A stretch of DNA of 64,000 bases from CBFFRJ01 sp965644225 (GTDB lineage Bacteria; Pseudomonadota; Gammaproteobacteria; Enterobacterales; Enterobacteriaceae): NCBI RefSeq assembly GCF_965644225.1, contig NZ_CBFFRJ010000008.1, positions 1 through 64,000 of the forward strand, written 5' to 3'. Positions 59,604-64,000 of this stretch are shown here, piece after piece. A program made the position numbers and the translations under genes. Every line of letters starts with the position of its first letter. The stretch's first letter is position 1. The notes below the pieces were generated by a model. That model was not told where the DNA came from. It ran no database searches and saw only the letters and a program-made list of their open reading frames with translations.

Positions 59604-60497
59604 TTACTCCTTAATCGCCATTGCCGTGCGCAGGCGGTCCGCGAGGATATTGAACGAAATGGAGGTGATAAAAATCATCAGGCCAGGCAAAGCGGCAACC
59701 CATGGCTGGGTGTAAATCGCCGTGCGCAGAGTATTGAGCATCAGTCCCCACTCCGGCTCCGGCGGGCGTACCCCAAGGCCGAGAAAAGAGAGTCCGGACG
59801 CCAGGATCATACACACCGAAATCAGCCCGGTGGAGAAGACGAAAATCGGCCCGAGAACATTACCCAGCACCTGAACGCGAATAATGGTAAAGGCGCTGGC
59901 CCCGGTAGCCCTGGCGGCATCGATATAGTCCATATGCCGCACCTGAGCGGTGACGCTTTCCGCAATACGCGCCACCTGCGGAACAAAGACCAGCGTCAAT
60001 GACAGCAGCGCATTCCCAATGCCCGCGCCCAGCGCACCTGAGAGGGCTATCGCCAGTAACACCGAGGGGAAAGCGTAGAACACGTCCACGGTGCGCATAA
60101 TAATGGTGTTGGTTTTGCCGCCTGCATAACCCGCGACAATGCCAATGGCTCCGCCGATAAAGAAGGCGAAGACCACCGGAACAATCCCCATAAACAGCGA
60201 CAGGCGGGTGCCAAGGATCAGGCGGGAAAGCATATCGCGCCCAAGCTCATCAGAACCCAGCGGGAAGCCGTCAGTGCCTATCGGTTTGAGGCGTAAAAAC
60301 ATCGAGGTCTGATAAGGGTCTTTTACAATCAGCCAGGGGCCAAACACGGCCAGAACCAGCAAAAACAGGATAATGGCTCCGACGAACACGCCACCCGGGT
60401 CACGCAGCAAACGGTGCAGCACGCCACGCCAGTAGCCTTGCCTGGCGCCCGGCGCGCAGGAAACAGGAATGCCTTTGGTTGTCACGGTATCCACCAT
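59604..60497 (-). CDS. Peptide-type ABC permease (DppC family)
   Basis: A 297-aa permease with a proximal helix (GGVFVGAIILFLLVLAVFGP), PLGSDELGRDMLSRLILGTR near 75-94, and ATPase-contact loop DAARATGASAFTIIRVQVLG near 188-207. The last motif LGLGVRPPEPEWGLMLN is conserved in DppC/OppC. It is two bases downstream of the DppB-type gene. Confidence 0.92.
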   Translation of the reverse strand: MVDTVTTKGIPVSCAPGARQGYWRGVLHRLLRDPGGVFVGAIILFLLVLAVFGPWLIVKDPYQTSMFLRLKPIGTDGFPLGSDELGRDMLSRLILGTRLSLFMGIVPVVFAFFIGGAIGIVAGYAGGKTNTIIMRTVDVFYAFPSVLLAIALSGALGAGIGNALLSLTLVFVPQVARIAESVTAQVRHMDYIDAARATGASAFTIIRVQVLGNVLGPIFVFSTGLISVCMILASGLSFLGLGVRPPEPEWGLMLNTLRTAIYTQPWVAALPGLMIFITSISFNILADRLRTAMAIKE

Positions 60498-60499
60498 CG

Positions 60500-61453
60500 T
60501 CAGCTCCTCTTAATTCGCGGGTCGAGACTGGTTTGCAGGATATCCACCAGCAGATTAAGCAGCACAAAGAACAGCGCCAGTACCCAGATGGTGCCCTGCA
60601 ACAGCGGCAGGTCGCGCTGGAAAATGGCGGTATTCAGCAACAGGCCGGTGCCAGGCCATGAGAACACCGTCTCCACCAGAATCGAGCCGCCCATCAGGTA
60701 GCCCACCTGCAACCCCATGACCGCCAGCGCAGTAGGAGCCGCGTTTTTCACCACGTGCATAAAGATCCGCGATTCGTTAAGCCCGCGAGCGCGCAGGCCA
60801 ACGATAAACTCCTGGCTAAGAATATCGGCCACCTGCGAACGCACGGTGCGGGCGATAATGCCGGTCGGGATCACCGACAGCGTAAAGGCGGGCAGCAACA
60901 TAAACTGCATATGCGCCCAGTCCCACTGCCAGCCCACCTCGCCAATCGGCCCGCCGCCGGTGGCGGGTAACAGCGCGAATTTGACGCTAAAGACGATAAC
61001 CAGCAGCATACCCAGCCAGTAGTGCGGCACGCTGACGCCAAAGACCGACAACACCGATGCCAGACGGTCAATAATGCTGTTACGAAAGTAGCCGGCAACA
61101 AAGCCGAACAGACTCCCCAGCACAAAGCCGATAACGGTCGCCAGCAGCGCCAGCCGCAGGGAGTAAGTGACCGCCGTCATCACTTCGCCAATCACCGGGC
61201 GTCCGGTGGCGACCGACATACCTAAATCGCCATGCAACGCCCGCCACAGCCAGTGGACGAACTGTAACGGCAGCGGTTTGTCAAAGCCGTAAGCCTGCAT
61301 TAAGGTCTGGCGCAGCGCTTCCGACGCGTCCGGCGGCATCACCGACACCAGCGGATCGCCAGGCGCTATCTGCACCAGCATAAAACAGATAACCGCCACG
61401 CCGAGCATAGTGGGGACGGCCAGCAGGATGCGATATAGCAGCGTATTGATCAT
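60500..61453 (-). CDS. Peptide-type ABC permease (DppB family)
   Basis: A 317-aa permease. DppB-type N-terminus (RILLAVPTMLGVAVICFMLV, QIAPGDPLVSVMPPDAS), loop GLRARGLNESRIFMHVVKNA near 213-232, and GSILVETVFSWPGTGLLLNT near 250-269. Six helices are visible. It lies 18 bp after the binding-protein gene. Confidence 0.92.
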   Translation of the reverse strand: MINTLLYRILLAVPTMLGVAVICFMLVQIAPGDPLVSVMPPDASEALRQTLMQAYGFDKPLPLQFVHWLWRALHGDLGMSVATGRPVIGEVMTAVTYSLRLALLATVIGFVLGSLFGFVAGYFRNSIIDRLASVLSVFGVSVPHYWLGMLLVIVFSVKFALLPATGGGPIGEVGWQWDWAHMQFMLLPAFTLSVIPTGIIARTVRSQVADILSQEFIVGLRARGLNESRIFMHVVKNAAPTALAVMGLQVGYLMGGSILVETVFSWPGTGLLLNTAIFQRDLPLLQGTIWVLALFFVLLNLLVDILQTSLDPRIKRS

Positions 61454-61471
61454 CTCTTGCTCCCGTTACTG

Positions 61472-63136
61472 TTACTCTTTCTTGCTCACCAGACTCAGGT
61501 CGATAAACCAGCTTTGCGGTTGCACAACACCCGTTACCGCAGGCGATATCGCGCGTGGCCCAACGTCATGGGCGACAAACAGGAACGGCACCTGGTCTAC
61601 CAGGGCGGCATGCAGTTCACCGGCCGCTTTATCCATTTCTGCCGGGGTAAACGCGTGTTTCACCGCCGTCGCCAGCTTTTCGGTTTCCGGCGTTGAGAAA
61701 TAACCCCAGTTGGTGGCCACCGGCGGGAAGGCTTTAGCGGTCGAGAAACGGATCATGCCGAAGTAGGGGTCATTCACCGCCGCGCTGACGTTGATCGCGT
61801 CGATCCCTTTCGCCGAAGGATCTTTCGCCCCAAGACGCCAGTTGGTGAACAGGGTGTTCCATTCGTTGACTTTGATATCGACGTTAAAGAAGCAGCTTTT
61901 CAGGCTCTGCTGGATGTACTCGTTCATCGGCAATGGCTGCATCTGCCCGGAGCCGGATGCTGAAGTCGCTACCGTCACATGCAGCGGTTTACTGTCGCTG
62001 AACCCGGCTTCGGTCATCAGCTTACGCGCCGTGTCCGGGTCGTATTTGACCTGGAAACCAGGTTTGCCGTGCCAGGGGCTGTCCGCCTCGTAGACGCCGG
62101 TGGCTTCGGTCATATAACCGCCGAGATAGCTTTTAAGCTCAGCGCGGTTAAGGCACAGGTTGGCGGCCTTGCGCACACGAATGTCTTTCCAGGGCGAACC
62201 TTCCTCAAAGGAGAACTGCCACGGCCACAGGTGCGGCTGGGTATTGGCATAGATTTTAAAACCCTGGGCTTTAATTTGATCGACGGCGTCCGGGGCCGGA
62301 GCTTCAATCCAGTCCACCTGTTTTGAGAGCAGGGCCGCAGTACGGGCATTGGCCTCCGGCAGCGGGATCAGCACCACTTTATCCACCCGGGGAATACGAT
62401 CTTTGTTCCAGTAATCGGGGTTTTTATCGAGGATAAGCTGCTGGCGGGGAACCAGTTTTTCCATTTTAAACGGACCGCTGCCCACCGCATGAGCGGCAAA
62501 CTCCGTCCATGCCAGCTTGCTGCGTGCGGCGGTATCGCCGGTGCTGGCCGGAACCGCGTCATACATTTTTTGCCAGGCCGTCGGCGAGACGATAAACAGG
62601 TTGGTAATGTTGTACGGCAGCAGCGCATCCGGTTCGGAGGTGGTCAGTACGACGGTATGATCGTCAATTTTCTCGGCACCGGTCAGGGTCGGCATCCGGG
62701 AGAGCGTGTTGCCGATCTGACCCGGCGCGTACTGCGGTGCGGCTTTGTTAAGCACTTTATCGACGTTCCAGACAATCGCATCGGCATTCACTTCAGAACC
62801 GTCATGAAACTTCACCCCAGGACGCAGGGTAAAAATCCAGCGACTCTGGTTTTGCGGATCAACATGCCACTCAGTCGCCAGGCCCGGCACCAGGCCGCTC
62901 GGCTTTTCACCCTGAGACAGATCCCATTCGACAAGGGCGTCATACAGCGGGATGCCGGTAAAGCGGTTTCCTTCATAGCCCTGGTCGGGCTGACCGAGCG
63001 TCAGTGGGATATCTGCGGCAGTCATCGCGATGCGCAGCGTTGAAGCCTGGGACTGCAAAGAGGTAAACAGCGCCAAAGCCCCGCTGACAGCGATAGCGAG
63101 GTGGCCTTTACGCAACAATAAGTTTTTCTTCAGCAT
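61472..63136 (-). CDS. Peptide-type periplasmic substrate-binding protein (SBP family 5)
   Basis: A 554-aa binding protein, first gene of the operon. A signal peptide with a long n-region (MLKKNLLLRKGHLAIAVSGA, cleavage near SQAS) precedes STLRIAMTAADIPLT. Family motifs: RFTGIPLYDALVEWDL, IFTLRPGVKFHDGSEVNADA near 98-117, VRKAANLCLNRAELKSYLGG. It is longer than DppA (535). The ligand is unknown; the linked amidase and carbamoylase hint at an amide- or ureido-containing compound rather than a plain dipeptide. Confidence 0.92.
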   Translation of the reverse strand: MLKKNLLLRKGHLAIAVSGALALFTSLQSQASTLRIAMTAADIPLTLGQPDQGYEGNRFTGIPLYDALVEWDLSQGEKPSGLVPGLATEWHVDPQNQSRWIFTLRPGVKFHDGSEVNADAIVWNVDKVLNKAAPQYAPGQIGNTLSRMPTLTGAEKIDDHTVVLTTSEPDALLPYNITNLFIVSPTAWQKMYDAVPASTGDTAARSKLAWTEFAAHAVGSGPFKMEKLVPRQQLILDKNPDYWNKDRIPRVDKVVLIPLPEANARTAALLSKQVDWIEAPAPDAVDQIKAQGFKIYANTQPHLWPWQFSFEEGSPWKDIRVRKAANLCLNRAELKSYLGGYMTEATGVYEADSPWHGKPGFQVKYDPDTARKLMTEAGFSDSKPLHVTVATSASGSGQMQPLPMNEYIQQSLKSCFFNVDIKVNEWNTLFTNWRLGAKDPSAKGIDAINVSAAVNDPYFGMIRFSTAKAFPPVATNWGYFSTPETEKLATAVKHAFTPAEMDKAAGELHAALVDQVPFLFVAHDVGPRAISPAVTGVVQPQSWFIDLSLVSKKE

Positions 63137-63145
63137 GGCATTGTC

Positions 63146-63176
63146 CCTGTTAAATAAAATGTCACTATTTAACAGG
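63146..63176. promoter_or_regulatory. Perfect 11-bp inverted repeat before the importer operon
   Basis: CCTGTTAAATA and TATTTAACAGG are separated by nine bases, the inner end 9 bp from the start codon of the binding-protein gene. On the mRNA the right arm includes AACAGG, part of the likely ribosome site AGGGA. It can be an operator or a hairpin hiding the ribosome site. Confidence 0.6.
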
Positions 63177-63456
63177 CAAGATACATACCAGTTCTGAAAT
63201 CAGAGAAAAGTGGGGTAAAACGGCTTATAAAATAAGAATGAGTTATATTATCTCTATGATTTAATTTGAAAAATAAAAAAACCTTATTTATTTGCACCGC
63301 CAGCGGGAATTCTGTTGCAGAACTGCACCAGCGTATTTAGCACCCTGTCGGGATAGTCACGCAGCGTCACTTTATCTTAAATCACTGCCTCATCCGCCGC
63401 GTGACAATCTTAAACAGTTCTTATGAAAGAGCCATAAAGCGAGGTGTTAATAAGGT
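63177..63456. other. Intergenic region between importer operon and yjbJ
   Basis: About 280 bp with the likely promoter of the importer operon in its A+T-rich left half (TTATAAAATAAGAATGAG, TTATATTATC near 63220-63250). I saw no regulator gene, open frame or clear terminator for yjbJ. Confidence 0.4.
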
Positions 63457-63666
63457 CTACCAGTGGTAATCGTGGCGTTTTTCCCAGTCAACGACCTCTT
63501 TTTCCGCCTGCTCTTTCGCGTATCCATAACGTTGCTGGATTTTCCCCACCAGCTGATCGCGTTTACCTTCGACCACCGTCATGTCATCGTCGGTGAGCTT
63601 GCCCCACTGCTCTTTCGCTTTACCTTTTAACTGCTTCCAGTTACCGCCTATTTCGTCTTTATTCAT
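63457..63666 (-). CDS. yjbJ: CsbD family stress protein YjbJ
   Basis: A 69-aa hydrophilic, charged helical protein (MNKDEIGGNWKQLKGKAKEQ, DQLVGKIQQRYGYAKEQAEK, VVDWEKRHDYHW), same length as E. coli YjbJ, an abundant sigma-S dependent protein of unknown function. Three ATG codons stand in a row at 63672, 63669 and 63666. I chose the last, because GAGG is then eight bases upstream and the product matches E. coli. It would normally be separated from lexA by dinF, which is missing here. Confidence 0.93.
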   Translation of the reverse strand: MNKDEIGGNWKQLKGKAKEQWGKLTDDDMTVVEGKRDQLVGKIQQRYGYAKEQAEKEVVDWEKRHDYHW

Positions 63667-63887
63667 CATCATGTCCTCATCGTTCAGTGTAAATAACGAA
63701 TCATTGTGGCTCGTTACGTTCTGAAAATGCTGAACGTGCTAATAAGGGTAGTCAGTGATAACGCAACGGTGGATTTATTCGGAATGTTTAACCATCAAAG
63801 AGAGAATTATAAGCATGATGGAGAGATGAAGATGAGGGGACTGGTAATCAGGGATGTATCCGCCGGCAGGAGAGGCCATCAGGAAAG

Positions 63888-63918
63888 GAAAAACGTGGCA
63901 ACAGGGTGTATCGCCACG
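63888..63918 (-). terminator. Terminator of lexA
   Basis: Read on the minus strand: CCGTGGC ... GCCACG with a 13-base loop, then GTTTTTCC. It lies 16 bases after the lexA stop, which fits lexA being the last gene of its transcript here. Confidence 0.65.
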
Positions 63919-63933
63919 GTTTTGTGCGAAGAG

Positions 63934-64000
63934 TTACAGCCATTCACCATTGCGGATAACGCCAACGGCCAGACCTTCGATGGTGAAGTTCTGCTCGCGC
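63934..64000 (-). CDS. lexA: SOS repressor LexA, C-terminal end (partial)
   Basis: Only the last 21 codons are in the window: REQNFTIEGLAVGVIRNGEW, then Leu and TAA. This matches the end of E. coli LexA (QQSFTIEGLAVGVIRNGDWL) with small changes. The catalytic and DNA-binding parts lie beyond the right edge. The uvrA SOS box in this window is one of its targets. Confidence 0.92.
   Translation of the reverse strand, partial: REQNFTIEGLAVGVIRNGEWL

Overview
This window is chromosomal DNA from a member of the Enterobacteriaceae, probably near Enterobacter, Lelliottia, Kosakonia or Klebsiella. I cannot fix the genus from sequence alone. Evidence: the conserved Escherichia/Salmonella gene string actP, yjcE, ghxP, gst, sraL, soxR/soxS, pdeC, yjcB, ssb/uvrA, yjbR, aphA, tyrB, alr, dnaB, qorA, pspG, dusA, zur, yjbJ, lexA runs through it in order, and it carries ERIC and REP repeats, an SOS box at uvrA, a SoxR operator and an SraL-like sRNA. 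lexA is cut by the right edge. No tRNA, rRNA, CRISPR array, complete IS element or prophage was seen.

Accessory blocks interrupt the backbone. (1) 1941-4847: a glycoside-hydrolase-like protein divergent from a Gfo/Idh/MocA oxidoreductase, followed by a transporter remnant and an lrgA-lrgB pair with a divergent LysR regulator. (2) 7152-12386: an RpiR regulator and a six-gene operon with three DUF1989 proteins, an amino-acid-type binding protein and two permeases, but no ATPase. (3) 19704-21107: a PAS-GGDEF protein whose reading frame carries an early amber codon. (4) 22012-31761: an amidase and a full ferric citrate operon fecIRABCDE between yjcB and ssb. (5) 35955-44857: a peptide-type ABC importer with a ROK kinase, a ROK regulator and an M81 (MlrC-like) metallopeptidase. 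This block has replaced yjbQ, leaving only its last codons. (6) 52442-54277: a truncated RelE/HigB-type toxin with an intact antitoxin, and a TraF-like outer membrane protein. (7) 55102-63136: a seven-gene Dpp-type importer operon ending in an amidase and an N-carbamoyl-amino-acid-type amidohydrolase. dinF, normally next to lexA, is missing.

The accessory blocks are mostly nutrient-scavenging modules: three binding-protein ABC uptake systems, each genetically linked to unusual hydrolases (DUF1989, M81, amidase plus carbamoylase), and a citrate-iron system. The backbone handles DNA repair and replication (uvrA, ssb, dnaB, lexA), redox and metal sensing (soxRS, zur), cell-wall alanine (alr), aromatic amino acids (tyrB), phage-shock response (pspG) and tRNA modification (dusA). 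The best candidates for undescribed systems are the DUF1989/ABC operon, the M81/ROK/ABC cluster and the amidase-carbamoylase/ABC operon.
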